Assembly (NCBI RefSeq): GCF_001423765.1
Contig: NZ_LMPG01000014.1
Coordinates: 248,001 to 312,000 of the forward strand
Source: Sphingomonas sp. Leaf343
GTDB lineage: Bacteria; Pseudomonadota; Alphaproteobacteria; Sphingomonadales; Sphingomonadaceae
Length of the DNA stretch: 64,000 nt
Direction: 5' to 3'
Positions within the stretch are counted from its first letter, which is position 1. Each line of letters starts with the position of its first letter. Positions 36,188 through 46,894 of this stretch are shown piece after piece. The notes beneath the pieces are model-generated. The model saw nothing but the letters and a program-made list of their open reading frames with translations. It did no database searches and was not told where the DNA came from. A program made the translations under genes and the position numbers.

Positions 36188-36580
36188 TCAGGATGTCGCC
36201 CGGCGGTTCAGGTCATGACCGAACGCCAGCAGACCGACCCCGACGATGGTCCACAGCGCTTCTCCGCCCGAACCGTCATGCGGCAGGTTCATCGCGCCGG
36301 CCATCACGCCCAGCCCGAACGCGCCCATTGCCGCCGGCATCGCATAGCCGTGCTTCATGATGCCCCGTCCCAGCGCCACCGCGCCGAGAATGATCGCCAG
36401 CGTCAGGCCGATTTCGTGGAAGATCGGGTCGAGCAGCATGCCGCCCGCGGTCGAGGCCAGCGCCAGGAGGACCGACGTCGCCAGACAATGCACCACGCAC
36501 AGGCCGGACAGCCCGATCGCGAACCGATCGAGGCTCGACAGCCAATGGGGACGATGCAGGACGAAACTCACGTCCACCAT
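36188..36580 (-). CDS. MerC-domain membrane protein
   Basis: This 130-residue protein has four predicted helices. GLSGLCVVHCLATSVLLALA in the first helix carries the Cys-x-x-x-Cys metal pair of the MerC family. MerC proteins take up Hg(II) in mer operons, but chromosomal relatives next to zur genes are probably involved in zinc. No mer genes are nearby. ATG 36580 is chosen; the upstream frame has no conserved residues. The zur gene follows 44 bases downstream in the same direction. Confidence 0.83.
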   Translation of the reverse strand: MVDVSFVLHRPHWLSSLDRFAIGLSGLCVVHCLATSVLLALASTAGGMLLDPIFHEIGLTLAIILGAVALGRGIMKHGYAMPAAMGAFGLGVMAGAMNLPHDGSGGEALWTIVGVGLLAFGHDLNRRATS

Positions 36581-36597
36581 GTAGCCAGAAGGCCGCA

Positions 36598-36611
36598 AGG
36601 TTACAACATCA
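36598..36611. promoter_or_regulatory. possible Zur operator upstream of merC-zur
   Basis: About 20 bases upstream of the merC start lies AGGTTACAACATCA, whose core GTTACAAC differs by one base from the palindrome GTTATAAC found in alphaproteobacterial Zur boxes. Dyad symmetry outside the core is weak. It could also influence the divergent heme A synthase gene. Confidence 0.28.
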
Positions 36612-36698
36612 CATCGGCAAAAATCGCGCGTCCCGATGCTCGGAAGCTCCGCAGATGCCGCCGCTTCCTTCGCGCCACCGGCTGCGGTAAATGCCCCC

Positions 36699-37739
36699 AT
36701 GCTTCAACCCAGTGCCGCCTTCATGTCCACTGCCCGCCCCCGCGCCGTCGCGCGCTGGCTCTATGCCGTCGCCGCATTGATCGTCGCGATGGTGATCGTC
36801 GGCGGTATCACGCGCCTGACCGAGTCGGGGCTGTCGATCACCCAGTGGAAGCCGATCAGCGGCATCGTCCCGCCGCTGAACGAGGCGCAATGGCAGGCGG
36901 AGTTCGCCAATTACCGGCGCATTCCGGAATATGCGGCCTTCAATCAGGACATGACGCTGGCCGGGTTCAAGGCGATCTTCTTCTGGGAATATCTCCACCG
37001 GCTGCTCGGCCGCGTGATCGGCATGGCGTTCGCGCTGCCGCTGATCTGGTTCGCGGTGCGGCGGCGCATCCCCGCCGGTTATGGCTGGCGGTTGACCGCG
37101 CTGCTGGCACTTGGCGGGCTTCAGGGCGCGATCGGCTGGTGGATGGTCGCGTCCGGCCTGTCGGTGCGCACCGATGTCAGCCATATCCGGCTGGCGGTGC
37201 ACCTGACGACGGCGCTGGTGATCCTGGCGGGCATCGTCTGGACCGCCCGCGACCTGATGCTGCTGCACGGCAGCCGCATGGCCGCGCCGGCGCGGCTGGT
37301 CCCGGTAGCGACCGTGGCGCTGGCGGCGCTGTTCGCGCAGATCGTCTATGGCGCGTTCACCGCCGGGCTCGACGCGGGCTACGCGTTCGCAAGCTGGCCG
37401 TTGATGGGCGACGCGCTGTTTCCGGCCGGCGTGCCGATGCAGTCGCCGGGCTGGAGCAACGCGATCGACAACCCGATCGTCGTGCAGTTCATCCACCGCT
37501 GGTTCGCCTTCGCCGCCGCCGCCGCCCTGGTGGCGCTGGCCTGGCGCGCCAGCCGGGTCGGCGCACGCGGCGCGGCGGGCATGGTCGTCGTGCTGGTCGG
37601 CCTGCAGATCGCGCTCGGCATCTCGACGCTGCTCAGCGGCGTGCAGATCGGCATCGCCGTCGCGCATCAGGCGAATGCCGCGCTGCTGCTGATCGCCGCC
37701 GTCATGGCCGCGCATGCGATCGGACAACGCCGCGCCTGA
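36699..37739 (+). CDS. ctaA: heme A synthase (COX15/CtaA)
   Basis: This 346-residue membrane enzyme oxidises heme O to heme A for cytochrome c oxidase. It has about eight helices in two related bundles. GGITRLTESGLSITQWKPIS opens the first bundle, FFWEYLHRLLGRVIG contains the conserved E..H pair, HLTTALVI is the next His, and FIHRWFAF and AVAHQANAALLL give the second bundle His ligands. ATG 36699 and ATG 36723 (MSTARPR) are both possible; no strong ribosome site separates them. Confidence 0.92.
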   Translation: MLQPSAAFMSTARPRAVARWLYAVAALIVAMVIVGGITRLTESGLSITQWKPISGIVPPLNEAQWQAEFANYRRIPEYAAFNQDMTLAGFKAIFFWEYLHRLLGRVIGMAFALPLIWFAVRRRIPAGYGWRLTALLALGGLQGAIGWWMVASGLSVRTDVSHIRLAVHLTTALVILAGIVWTARDLMLLHGSRMAAPARLVPVATVALAALFAQIVYGAFTAGLDAGYAFASWPLMGDALFPAGVPMQSPGWSNAIDNPIVVQFIHRWFAFAAAAALVALAWRASRVGARGAAGMVVVLVGLQIALGISTLLSGVQIGIAVAHQANAALLLIAAVMAAHAIGQRRA

Positions 37740-37827
37740 GCGCGACCGGCATGGTACCAGGATACCCGCCAGCAAAGCGGCGGATTGCTTGACTTATTCC
37801 CGGTTTTCTACGAATGGCTTCCGGTCC

Positions 37828-37852
37828 GCGCCGCTCCTTCTGGAAGCGGCGC
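37828..37852 (+). promoter_or_regulatory. GC-rich hairpin in the rplM leader
   Basis: Perfect 8-bp stem GCGCCGCT / AGCGGCGC with a 9-base loop, 26 bases before the rplM start. A CTTGAC-like -35 box lies at 37788-37793. Position in the 5' leader of a ribosomal-protein operon suggests attenuation or autoregulation, but no known L13 leader motif is matched. Confidence 0.35.
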
Positions 37853-37877
37853 GCTCTCGTTTGAAAGGTCTACGCCC

Positions 37878-38357
37878 ATGAAGGCGCTCATGAAGACCAC
37901 CAAGTCGGCCAAGCCGCATGAGGTGGAGAAGAAGTGGCACATCGTCGACGCCACCGACCTGGTGGTCGGTCGCGCCGCCGTGGTGATCGCCAACGTCCTG
38001 CGCGGCAAGCACAAGACGTCGTTCACCCCGCACGTCGATTGCGGTGACAACGTCATCGTCATCAACGCCGACAAGGTCCGCTTCACCGGCAACAAGGCCG
38101 GCAAGAAGATCTATTACAAGCACACCGGCTATGCGGGCGGCATCAAGGGCGTGACCGCCGCCAAGGTGCTTGAGGGCCGCTTTCCGGAGCGCGTCCTTGA
38201 GAAGGCCGTGGAGCGCATGATCCCGCGCGGCCCGCTGGGTCGCGAGCAGATGCGCAACCTGCGCATCTTCAAGGGCGAAGCGCACCCGCACGAGGCGCAG
38301 AACCCCGAGGTCCTCGATATCGCCGGCATGAGCCGCAAGAACAAGGTGGGCGCATAA
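37878..38357 (+). CDS. rplM: 50S ribosomal protein L13
   Basis: This 159-residue large-subunit protein contains [40 protein letters not shown] and [20 protein letters not shown], all hallmark L13 segments. ATG 37878 follows GAAAGG. It ends in TAATG, one base of overlap with rpsI, the usual rplM-rpsI operon. The N-terminus [19 protein letters not shown] is slightly longer than in E. coli, as in other alphaproteobacteria. Confidence 0.97.
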   Translation: MKALMKTTKSAKPHEVEKKWHIVDATDLVVGRAAVVIANVLRGKHKTSFTPHVDCGDNVIVINADKVRFTGNKAGKKIYYKHTGYAGGIKGVTAAKVLEGRFPERVLEKAVERMIPRGPLGREQMRNLRIFKGEAHPHEAQNPEVLDIAGMSRKNKVGA

Positions 38358-38914
38358 TGACCGACAACCGCCAGTCCCTCGCCGATCTGGCCGCGCTGAC
38401 GCAGACGCCGGCCCCCGCCCCGCAGTCGGGCGACACGTCCTCGCAGCAGGCCGACGACTATATGTCGGGTGCGGTCGAGGCGCCCCGCGCGCCGACGATG
38501 CCGCTGCGGGAGCAGATCATCGACAAGCAGGGCCGCGCCTATGCCACCGGCCGCCGCAAGGACGCGGTTGCCCGCGTCTGGGTGAAGCCGGGTTCGGGCA
38601 AGATCACGATCAACGGTCGCGATCAGGAAGTGTATTTCGCCCGTCCGACGCTGCGTCTGGTCATCAACCAGGTGTTCGGCATCACCGAGCGTGAGGGCCA
38701 GTACGACGTGGTCTGCACCGTCAAGGGTGGTGGCCTGTCGGGTCAGGCCGGCGCGGTCAAGCATGGCATCAGCCAGGCGCTGACCAAGTACGAGCCGATC
38801 CTGCGCGCGCCGGTGAAGGCCGCGGGCTTCCTGACCCGCGACAGCCGCACGGTCGAGCGCAAGAAGTACGGCAAGGCGAAGGCCCGCCGCAGCTTCCAGT
38901 TCTCGAAGCGCTGA
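38357..38914 (+). CDS. rpsI: 30S ribosomal protein S9 with N-terminal extension
   Basis: This 185-residue protein consists of a canonical S9 body (from about residue 60: [39 protein letters not shown], ending RRSFQFSKR) preceded by about 55 low-complexity residues rich in Ala, Pro, Gln and Ser. This extension is known in alphaproteobacteria and is probably disordered. The C-terminal KR contacts the P-site tRNA in the ribosome. The start overlaps the rplM stop by one base. Confidence 0.96.
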   Translation: MTDNRQSLADLAALTQTPAPAPQSGDTSSQQADDYMSGAVEAPRAPTMPLREQIIDKQGRAYATGRRKDAVARVWVKPGSGKITINGRDQEVYFARPTLRLVINQVFGITEREGQYDVVCTVKGGGLSGQAGAVKHGISQALTKYEPILRAPVKAAGFLTRDSRTVERKKYGKAKARRSFQFSKR

Positions 38915-38939
38915 TCCTTCGCTTCCCGCGAACGACGGA

Positions 38940-38966
38940 GGGCGGTCCTGCGGGGCCGCCCTTTTT
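38940..38966 (+). terminator. rho-independent terminator of rplM-rpsI
   Basis: GGGCGG...CCGCCC hairpin directly followed by five T, 26 bases after the rpsI stop codon. Confidence 0.9.
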
Positions 38967-39139
38967 CGTTGCGGCTTCCGGTGTTGGGGATCGTCGGACC
39001 TGCTCCCGGCCCCCGTCATGCCGGGCCAGTCCCGGCATCCACGCTTCCGCGTAACCCACACTTGTCCGCAACCCACTGGCGATCCTGCGGCACAGTCGCT
39101 AGAGGCGCGGCCGATACCCCGGACAACGACGAGATCGCC

Positions 39140-40882
39140 ATGACAGCGCGCTGCCTCACCACGCTGCTGCTCACCATGCTGGCCGGATGCGCCGCCGATC
39201 GCGTCGCGACCCGCCCGGCACCGATCGAGGTGGGCATCCTCGCGATCAACGACTTTCACGGCAATATCCAGCCGCCGCATCTGGCGATCACCGCGCCCGA
39301 CGGTACGACGGCGGTTCCGGCCGGCGGCGCGGCCTATCTGGCGTCCGCCATCGCCACCCTGCGGCGCGCGCACCCGAACTCCATCACCGTTTCGGCCGGC
39401 GACATGACCGGAGCAAGTCCGCTGCCCTCGTCGATCTTCCTCGACGAACCGACGATCGCGGCGATGAACGCGATCGGCGTCGATCTGAACGCGGTGGGCA
39501 ATCACGAATTCGACCGCGGGACGACCGAATTGCTGCGGCTCCAGAACGGCGGCTGCGATCGCAACGCGACGCCCCTGCCCTGCCAGATCGACAAGAATTT
39601 TCCCGGCGCGCGCTTCCGCTATCTCGCCGGCAACACCATCACCGCCAGTGGTGAGAGCCTGCTCCCCGGCACCGCCATCCGCCGTTTCGGCAGGGGGTCG
39701 CGGCAGGTGACGATCGGTTTCATCGGCCTGACGACGCGCACCACCGCGACGCTGGTCAGCCCCACGGGCATCCGCGGCATCCATTTCGCGGACGAGGCGG
39801 ACACCGCCAACCGCCTCGTCCCCGCCCTGCGCAAGGCCGGCGCGGACACGATCGTGCTGCTGATCCACGAAGGCGCCTATCCCCGGCCCGACACCGATCC
39901 CGACGCCTGCGACGGCCTGAGCGGCCCGATCGTGGACATCGCCGGGCGGCTCGATCCCGCGATCCAGGTCATCGTGTCGGGCCACACCCATAAGGCGTAT
40001 ATCTGCCCCGGAATCGCCGGGCGATCGCTGCTGCTGACCAGCGCGGGCAAGTTCGGCACGCTGGTCACCGACATGACCCTGCGCTTCGATCCCCGCACGA
40101 AGCGCCTGATCGACAGCACGGCCCGCAACGTCATCGTCCAGGGCGAAGGGTTCGATGCGAATGGTTCGACCATCGCCGTCTCCGATGCCGTCCCCCGCTT
40201 CGCCGCCGACCCGGCCGTCGCGACGATCGTCGATCGCTATGTCGCCGCAGCCGAGCCGCTGGCGAAACGCATCGTAGGCCGCATGACCCGCGCTCCGGCA
40301 CCGAAGGATGGGCCGCCCCGGAATCACGAGACGGAACTCGGCAACCTCGTCGCCGATGCCCAGCTTGCCGCGATGAGCCTGCCCGCGAACGGGGGCGCGC
40401 AGGTGGCGTTCATGAATCCGGGCGGCCTGCGCACCGATCTCAAGGTCGGGCAGGACGGCACGGTGACCTTCGCCGATGCATATGCGGTACAGCCGTTCGG
40501 CAACATACTCATGGTCCGCACCTTCACCGGGGCTCAGCTTCGCGCCGTCTTGGAGCAGCAATTCGAGATGGCCGGTGGCAAGCCGCTGATCCTCAGCGTC
40601 GCCGGCATGACCTACGCCTTCGACCGTTCGCGCCCTGTCGGTCACCGCGTGTCGGACATCCTCGTGCAGGGCCGACCGCTCGACGATGCCGCCCCGTACC
40701 GCGTATCGATGAGCAACTTTCTCGCGGTCGGCGGCGACGGGTTCACCGGCTTCTCGGCCGGGCAGGATATCGCCGCGGGCACCGTCGCCGATGTCGACGC
40801 ACTCGCCGACTATCTCGGCCGCGCGACGGTGACGCCGCCCGCCGTCAACCGGATCGCCGATCGGACGCCTCCGGCGGGCTGA
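39140..40882 (+). CDS. lipoprotein 5'-nucleotidase (UshA-like metallophosphoesterase)
   Basis: This 580-residue protein begins with a lipoprotein signal (lipobox LAGC, Cys about residue 17). The metallophosphatase domain shows the family motifs in order: ILAINDFHGNIQP (DxH), SAGDMTGASP (GD), AVGNHEFDRG (GNHEFD), LLIHEG and VIVSGHTHKAYIC (GHTH). The C-terminal 5'-nucleotidase domain (about 370-570) has NHETELGNLVADA and YAVQPFGNILMVR. It hydrolyses nucleotides or nucleotide sugars in the periplasm or at the outer membrane, releasing phosphate. It is a stand-alone gene after the ribosomal operon terminator. Confidence 0.92.
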   Translation: MTARCLTTLLLTMLAGCAADRVATRPAPIEVGILAINDFHGNIQPPHLAITAPDGTTAVPAGGAAYLASAIATLRRAHPNSITVSAGDMTGASPLPSSIFLDEPTIAAMNAIGVDLNAVGNHEFDRGTTELLRLQNGGCDRNATPLPCQIDKNFPGARFRYLAGNTITASGESLLPGTAIRRFGRGSRQVTIGFIGLTTRTTATLVSPTGIRGIHFADEADTANRLVPALRKAGADTIVLLIHEGAYPRPDTDPDACDGLSGPIVDIAGRLDPAIQVIVSGHTHKAYICPGIAGRSLLLTSAGKFGTLVTDMTLRFDPRTKRLIDSTARNVIVQGEGFDANGSTIAVSDAVPRFAADPAVATIVDRYVAAAEPLAKRIVGRMTRAPAPKDGPPRNHETELGNLVADAQLAAMSLPANGGAQVAFMNPGGLRTDLKVGQDGTVTFADAYAVQPFGNILMVRTFTGAQLRAVLEQQFEMAGGKPLILSVAGMTYAFDRSRPVGHRVSDILVQGRPLDDAAPYRVSMSNFLAVGGDGFTGFSAGQDIAAGTVADVDALADYLGRATVTPPAVNRIADRTPPAG

Positions 40883-40948
40883 CCCCAACGACGCTCTTGC
40901 CCCGCCCCGTCCTTGCCGCGATGAGCGACGGCAAAGGGAGCCCCAACG

Positions 40949-41503
40949 ATGTCCGTCATGTCCGACCGCTGGATTCGCGAGCGCGCGCTCGCCGATGCGA
41001 TGATCGAGCCGTTCGTCGAATCGCAACGCCGCGACGGCTGCGTCAGCTACGGCCTGTCCTCCTATGGCTATGACGCGCGGGTGGCGGACGAGTTCAAGAT
41101 CTTCACCAATGTCGACAGCGCGATCGTCGACCCGAAGAATTTTGCCGCCAACAGCTTCGTCGACCGCAAGACCGACGTGTGCATCATCCCCCCCAACAGC
41201 TTCGCGCTGGCCCGCACGGTCGAATACTTCCGCGTCCCACGCGACGTGCTGGTGATCTGTCTCGGCAAATCCACCTATGCCCGCTGCGGCATCATCGTGA
41301 ACGTGACGCCGCTGGAGCCGGGCTGGGAGGGCCATGTCACGCTGGAGTTTTCCAACACCACGCCCCTCCCCGCCAAGGTCTACGCCAACGAGGGCGCATG
41401 CCAGTTCCTGTTCCTGCAAGGCAACGAGCCGTGCGAGACGAGCTATGCCGACCGCGCCGGCAAATATATGGGCCAGCGCGGCGTCACGCTGCCGCGGCTC
41501 TGA
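40949..41503 (+). CDS. dcd: dCTP deaminase
   Basis: This 184-residue trimeric enzyme converts dCTP to dUTP. It contains [37 protein letters not shown] (substrate-binding and catalytic-region residues) and [20 protein letters not shown] with the conserved catalytic Glu. The C-terminal [11 protein letters not shown] tail closes over the nucleotide. AAAGGGAG precedes the ATG. Length matches the family. Confidence 0.96.
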   Translation: MSVMSDRWIRERALADAMIEPFVESQRRDGCVSYGLSSYGYDARVADEFKIFTNVDSAIVDPKNFAANSFVDRKTDVCIIPPNSFALARTVEYFRVPRDVLVICLGKSTYARCGIIVNVTPLEPGWEGHVTLEFSNTTPLPAKVYANEGACQFLFLQGNEPCETSYADRAGKYMGQRGVTLPRL

Positions 41504-41619
41504 CCCCGGGTCGCTCACAGGCTGCTTGCGCCGCTGCGCCGGATCGGCGACATCGCTGTCGGCAGACGCTCGGCCGGAAAGGGTCGCCGGCCGGCCGCTG
41601 ACGGCGTGGGAGACTCGAT

Positions 41620-42429
41620 GTGAGACAGGCTGTTCGCCATCTGGTCGCAAGCGCAGCGGTCCTGCTCGGCTTCGCGGCGCCACTAATGGCTCAACAGGGC
41701 GGAACCGTCCACTTGCCGAACGCCGAAGACAGCGACGAGATCATCGTCGAGGCATTGCGGCTTCCCCGTCGGGCGTTACCGACGCAGGTTCGCTGGAGCT
41801 ATGTCAGGGCGACGCACAACCGGATACAATATGAACGGGCGCGCGAATTCGCGAAATGCGCCAGGGAGACGGGCTCCGCGTGGTTACGAAAGGTTGTCGA
41901 CGGCGAGCCCAATTCGGCACAGGCAACCTTCGCACAAGGCTGGATCGTCTTGAAGAACCGCGTCTGCTATCCCGGATTTCCCAGCCAATCCGCTGCCCCT
42001 GATGTCGCCGACTTTGGTCGCTCGAGCCTTGATCGCGCCGCGTTGCTGGAGGAAGTCTTCAAAACTCATGCGCCGGACGCCGCGTTGACGATCGCCGACA
42101 CGCATGATCCCGAAGTCCGGGAGCGCTTCAGGAATCGTGAGATCCCGCGCAATCGCTTGCGGATCGGTGGAGATCGCGAGGCGCTCGTACTGACTTCGTG
42201 CCTCGTTCGCGAGCAGCCGGAATTGGCAACGCGGCTGATCCGCTCCGCGCCGGGGTCTGCACTTGGGCAGGGCCTGACGCAGGCGATGCTGGTCGAGGGC
42301 CGCGCCTGTCTTGGCGAAAACCGCAAGATCGTGATCGATCCCACCAACTTCCGGGCGTATGTGCTCGACGCTTTTTATCGCTGGGTCGTCGCCGCCAGGA
42401 ACGTGGCGAGCTTGATCCCCGCCGCCTGA
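41620..42429 (+). CDS. secreted hypothetical protein
   Basis: This 269-residue protein starts with GTG and a signal peptide (RHLVASAAVLLGFAAPLMAQ, cleavage near residue 25). The mature part is mixed alpha/beta, has about five cysteines (for example in FAKCARE, RVCYPGF and TSCLVRE) that could form disulfides, and no recognisable motif. The first mature segment has DSDEIIVEALRLPRR, acidic then basic. It is a single gene between dcd and the convergent ftsB-eno pair. Confidence 0.68.
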   Translation: MRQAVRHLVASAAVLLGFAAPLMAQQGGTVHLPNAEDSDEIIVEALRLPRRALPTQVRWSYVRATHNRIQYERAREFAKCARETGSAWLRKVVDGEPNSAQATFAQGWIVLKNRVCYPGFPSQSAAPDVADFGRSSLDRAALLEEVFKTHAPDAALTIADTHDPEVRERFRNREIPRNRLRIGGDREALVLTSCLVREQPELATRLIRSAPGSALGQGLTQAMLVEGRACLGENRKIVIDPTNFRAYVLDAFYRWVVAARNVASLIPAA

Positions 42430-42450
42430 CCTGATCGCACCACGCTCGCC

Positions 42451-44144
<1,694 letters not shown>

Positions 44145-44201
44145 TTACAGGGAACCGCCGCGGGTAGGTTTTGTTTGAAGCGTGGTAACGGAGGAACACA
44201 C

Positions 44202-44735
44202 ATGGCCGACGACGACCTCAAGCCGATCAGCGACGGCGACATCGTAACCCCGCCCGCGACAACGCAATTCCAGCCGGCGGAACCGCTGAAGACCGCGGGC
44301 GTGGAGTTCGAATCGGCCTCGACCGATACCGGTACTCTAGCGGGAGCGGGTGCCAGCAAGACCGATGCCGCAAAGCAGGCGATCCGCGACACGACCGGTA
44401 AGGTAGGCCAGCAAGCTACCGAGAAGCTGCGACTTTATGCGGATGACGGCAAGGCGCGCGCGGGGTCGGCCCTCGACCAGCTGTCGCAATTGCTGATCGA
44501 TGCTGCCGGTCAGGTCGATGAGAAACTCGGCGCGCAATACGGGCAATATGCCCGCTCCGCCGCCGATCAGGTTCAGGGTTTTGCGGATACCGTGAAGAAC
44601 AAGGACGTGGACGATCTGCTGGAGGACGCACGCAGCTTCGTTCGCGCCAGCCCCGGTGTGGCGATCGGTGCGGCCGCCGCGCTCGGCTTCGTCGTCGCCC
44701 GGCTGTTCCAGTCCGGCCTCGACGACCGGGCTTGA
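44202..44735 (+). CDS. hypothetical protein with C-terminal membrane anchor, first of four-gene envelope operon
   Basis: This 177-residue protein is preceded by GGAGGAA. It has a charged, disordered N-terminal half (about 1-75) and a long amphipathic helical region (about 80-150: AIRDTTGKVGQQATEKLRLY and following). A C-terminal SPGVAIGAAAALGFVVARLF is a single anchor helix with the GxxxG-like packing seen in ElaB/YqjD/DUF883 proteins. It is 6 bases before the holin-X-like gene. It probably binds the membrane under envelope or stationary stress; that is family analogy only. Confidence 0.72.
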   Translation: MADDDLKPISDGDIVTPPATTQFQPAEPLKTAGVEFESASTDTGTLAGAGASKTDAAKQAIRDTTGKVGQQATEKLRLYADDGKARAGSALDQLSQLLIDAAGQVDEKLGAQYGQYARSAADQVQGFADTVKNKDVDDLLEDARSFVRASPGVAIGAAAALGFVVARLFQSGLDDRA

Positions 44736-44741
44736 ACCTTC

Positions 44742-45071
44742 ATGTTCGGGGAACAACCGGGCGTGACGACGCTCGTCGGGCGTCTCGTCGACGAAAGCCG
44801 CACGCTCGTGTCGGCGGAAGTCGCGTTGTACAAGGCGAAGGCGACGGAGCGGCTGTCCGCATACAAGTCGGCGATCGTCCTCTTCGTGGTGGCCGGCATC
44901 TTGGCGCTGGCGGCGTTGATCGCGCTGCTGGTCGGCCTCGTCATGGCGCTGTCGACGGTATTGCATCCGATCTGGGCGACGCTGATCGTGGTCGGCGTCG
45001 TGCTGGTGCTGGCCGCGATCCTCGGTATCGTCGGCAAGGGCCGGCTCGCAGGACCGGAGCGCGACGCATGA
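44742..45071 (+). CDS. phage-holin-family (holin-X/DUF1469-like) membrane protein
   Basis: This 109-residue protein has an N-terminal amphipathic helix (TTLVGRLVDESRTLVSAEVA) and two transmembrane helices (about 44-68 and 72-96). A short charged tail follows. The pattern is that of the putative Actinobacterial Holin-X family (YqjE-like). Despite the name these are usually chromosomal stress proteins, not lysis genes, and no phage genes surround it. Its stop overlaps the next start (ATGA). Confidence 0.8.
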   Translation: MFGEQPGVTTLVGRLVDESRTLVSAEVALYKAKATERLSAYKSAIVLFVVAGILALAALIALLVGLVMALSTVLHPIWATLIVVGVVLVLAAILGIVGKGRLAGPERDA

Positions 45072-45406
45072 GCAATCCGAAACTCGATCTGCTCGCCGCG
45101 GAGGCGGAAGCGGCGCTTGCCCGCGAACGCCTGTCGGGCACCGTGTCGCAACTTCAGGCGAAACTCGACCCGAAGGCACTGGCGGAGGAAGCGAAGGACG
45201 CCGGCCTCTCCGCGGCTCGCGCGGGCGCGGAGGGTGCCCGGCGCAATCCGGGACTCGTCGCCGGTGCGGCGGCGGCCACGGGCCTGCTGCTCGCCAGCGG
45301 CCCCATCGCCCGGTTCTTCCACCGCCGCAAGGTTCGCAAGCCACTTCCCGCTGAACCCGCATCCCCATCCCCTTCGACGCCCCCTTCGACGCAAGGAACA
45401 GAATGA
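45068..45406 (+). CDS. DUF3618 family protein
   Basis: This 112-residue protein begins ATGA-coupled to the preceding gene. The N-terminal helix LDLLAAEAEAALARERLSGT leads to VSQLQAKLDPKALAEEAK, the DUF3618 arrangement. A short hydrophobic helix (PGLVAGAAAATGLLLASGP) and a Pro/Ser-rich tail follow. It is likely a membrane-associated stress protein acting with its operon partners. The stop again overlaps the next start. Confidence 0.78.
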   Translation: MSNPKLDLLAAEAEAALARERLSGTVSQLQAKLDPKALAEEAKDAGLSAARAGAEGARRNPGLVAGAAAATGLLLASGPIARFFHRRKVRKPLPAEPASPSPSTPPSTQGTE

Positions 45407-45885
45407 TGACTGACCAGTCGAACGACACCCACTCCAGTCTGGAAGACGCCCGCACCGCCGCCGCGCAGAAGTTGCACGACGCCCGTGACAAGGCCGCCGA
45501 GGCGCTGGCCACATCCAGGGAGACGACGAAACAGGCGGTCCATCGCGCCGCTTCGGAGATCGAAACCAACCCTCTCGCGATCCTCGCTGGCGGGTTGGCC
45601 GTCGGAGCGCTTGTCGGTGCGTTGATCCCGCGCAGTGCGAAGGAGAAGGAATTGCTCGCCCCGGTCGGGAAGCGACTGTCTGATACCGCGCGTCAGGCAT
45701 TCGCCGCGGCGAAGGAAGCCGGCCGCAGCGAACTGGATCAGGCCGGGCTCACTCCGGGTGCGGCCAAGGATCGGGGCAAGGACCTGCTCGACGGCGTCAA
45801 GAAGGCGCTGGTCAGTGCGGGCAGTGCAGCAGCGCAATCCGCCAAGAAGAGCGACACGGCGCCTTCTGCCCCCGAAACCGTCTGA
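45403..45885 (+). CDS. DUF883/YqjD-like helical membrane-anchored protein
   Basis: This 160-residue protein consists of Ala/Lys/Glu-rich helices (LEDARTAAAQKLHDARDKAA and following) around a central hydrophobic stretch NPLAILAGGLAVGALVGALI. A second charged helix-forming region follows. It resembles ElaB/YqjD-type ribosome- or membrane-associating proteins. It is fourth in the coupled operon starting at 44202. No catalytic motif is present. Confidence 0.75.
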   Translation: MMTDQSNDTHSSLEDARTAAAQKLHDARDKAAEALATSRETTKQAVHRAASEIETNPLAILAGGLAVGALVGALIPRSAKEKELLAPVGKRLSDTARQAFAAAKEAGRSELDQAGLTPGAAKDRGKDLLDGVKKALVSAGSAAAQSAKKSDTAPSAPETV

Positions 45886-45938
45886 TGCCGTACCGGCGGG
45901 GGTTCATTCCCCCGCCGTCTGCCGCTAGAGGTGCGCCC

Positions 45939-46166
45939 ATGAGCAAGCTCCATCTCGTTTTCGGCGGCCGGGTCACGAACCCGCAGACACTCGACTTCGC
46001 CGATCCCGCCAATCTCGATGTGGTCGGCATCTTTCCGGACTATGCCAGCGCCGAGAAGGCGTGGCGCGCTGCGGCGCAGCGCACGGTCGACGACGCGGAG
46101 ATGCGGTTCGTCGTGGTACATCTGCATCGGTTGCTGGAGCCTGATGCGATTACGCCGGCCGGCTAG
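45939..46166 (+). CDS. DUF4170 domain-containing protein
   Basis: This 75-residue soluble protein reads KLHLVFGGRVTNPQTLDFAD, then VVGIFPDYASAEKAWRAAAQ and MRFVVVHLHRLLEP. This is the compact DUF4170 fold found widely in alphaproteobacteria. Function is unknown. It lies 53 bases after the stress operon and may be its last member. ATG 45939 is preferred; an upstream ATG would add a Pro/Arg-rich stretch. Confidence 0.85.
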   Translation: MSKLHLVFGGRVTNPQTLDFADPANLDVVGIFPDYASAEKAWRAAAQRTVDDAEMRFVVVHLHRLLEPDAITPAG

Positions 46167-46257
46167 GGCCGTCGGCCGGGATAACCGAGAGTAGCCTGTG
46201 TATTTTGGTCGCTCGCTTTCGGGGTAGCAGGCTACGACAGCGCTGCCACCCAACGCG

Positions 46258-46890
46258 TCAGGCGCTGCGATACCGCCACATTAACAGCGGACGGGTTAGA
46301 ACCAGCCCCGCTACGAACCCGCCGATGTGCGCGCCGATCGCCACCGCGACGCCGCCCATTCCGGCAAGATCGATCAGCAGCTGGATACCGATCCACGCCG
46401 CCGCGAGCCACGCGGCATGCACGATATTGGCCGACAGCGGCCCCATTCGCCGCGCCCGGCGCTCACCGTAAAGCAGCGCATAGGCCGCGATGATGGCCGA
46501 GATCGCACCGGATGCGCCGATCATCGGCATCGTGGACGCCGGATCGAACGCCCACTGCCCCGCCGCCGCCAGATATGCGCCGACACCATAAAGTATCAGC
46601 AGCGCCGCCGGCCCTAGCGCGCGCTCGACCTGCTGTCCGCAGAATACCAGCATCACAAGGTTCAGCGCGACATGGGCCCAGCCACCGTGGATCAGCGTCG
46701 CGGTCAACGGCGTCAGCCATTCGGGCACGAGGAAGACATGATCGACTGGCACCCCGCCGATCCGGCCGGGAATGAACCCGGCCTCGATGGCCGCAGCGGG
46801 AATGTTGTCGGTCAGGATCAGAAGCACGGACGCGATCAGTGTGACCACGGTCAGTACCGCGGTAACCCGCCACTCGCGCCATTCGTTCAT
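46258..46890 (-). CDS. rhomboid-family intramembrane serine protease
   Basis: This 210-residue protein has six predicted helices. The catalytic Ser is in MIGASGAISAIIAAYAL (GxSG). The partner His is in the last helix (GAHIGGFVAGLVL), and LIHGGWAHVALNLVMLVFCG gives the HxxxN-type oxyanion region (H and N). All core residues are present, so activity is likely. Its start is 4 bases after the greA stop, so it is the distal gene of the carAB-greA run. Substrates are unknown. Confidence 0.92.
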   Translation of the reverse strand: MNEWREWRVTAVLTVVTLIASVLLILTDNIPAAAIEAGFIPGRIGGVPVDHVFLVPEWLTPLTATLIHGGWAHVALNLVMLVFCGQQVERALGPAALLILYGVGAYLAAAGQWAFDPASTMPMIGASGAISAIIAAYALLYGERRARRMGPLSANIVHAAWLAAAWIGIQLLIDLAGMGGVAVAIGAHIGGFVAGLVLTRPLLMWRYRSA

Positions 46891-46894
46891 GATG

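Noticed and set aside
38129..41683. 1184-codon open frame on the minus strand
   Set aside because: It lies opposite rplM, rpsI, the 5'-nucleotidase and dcd. Its product is Arg/Asp/His-rich without domains, a GC-rich antisense artefact.
44742..45071. Prophage, suggested by the holin-like gene
   Set aside because: No integrase, capsid, tail or lysis genes are nearby. This holin-X type is a normal chromosomal protein.
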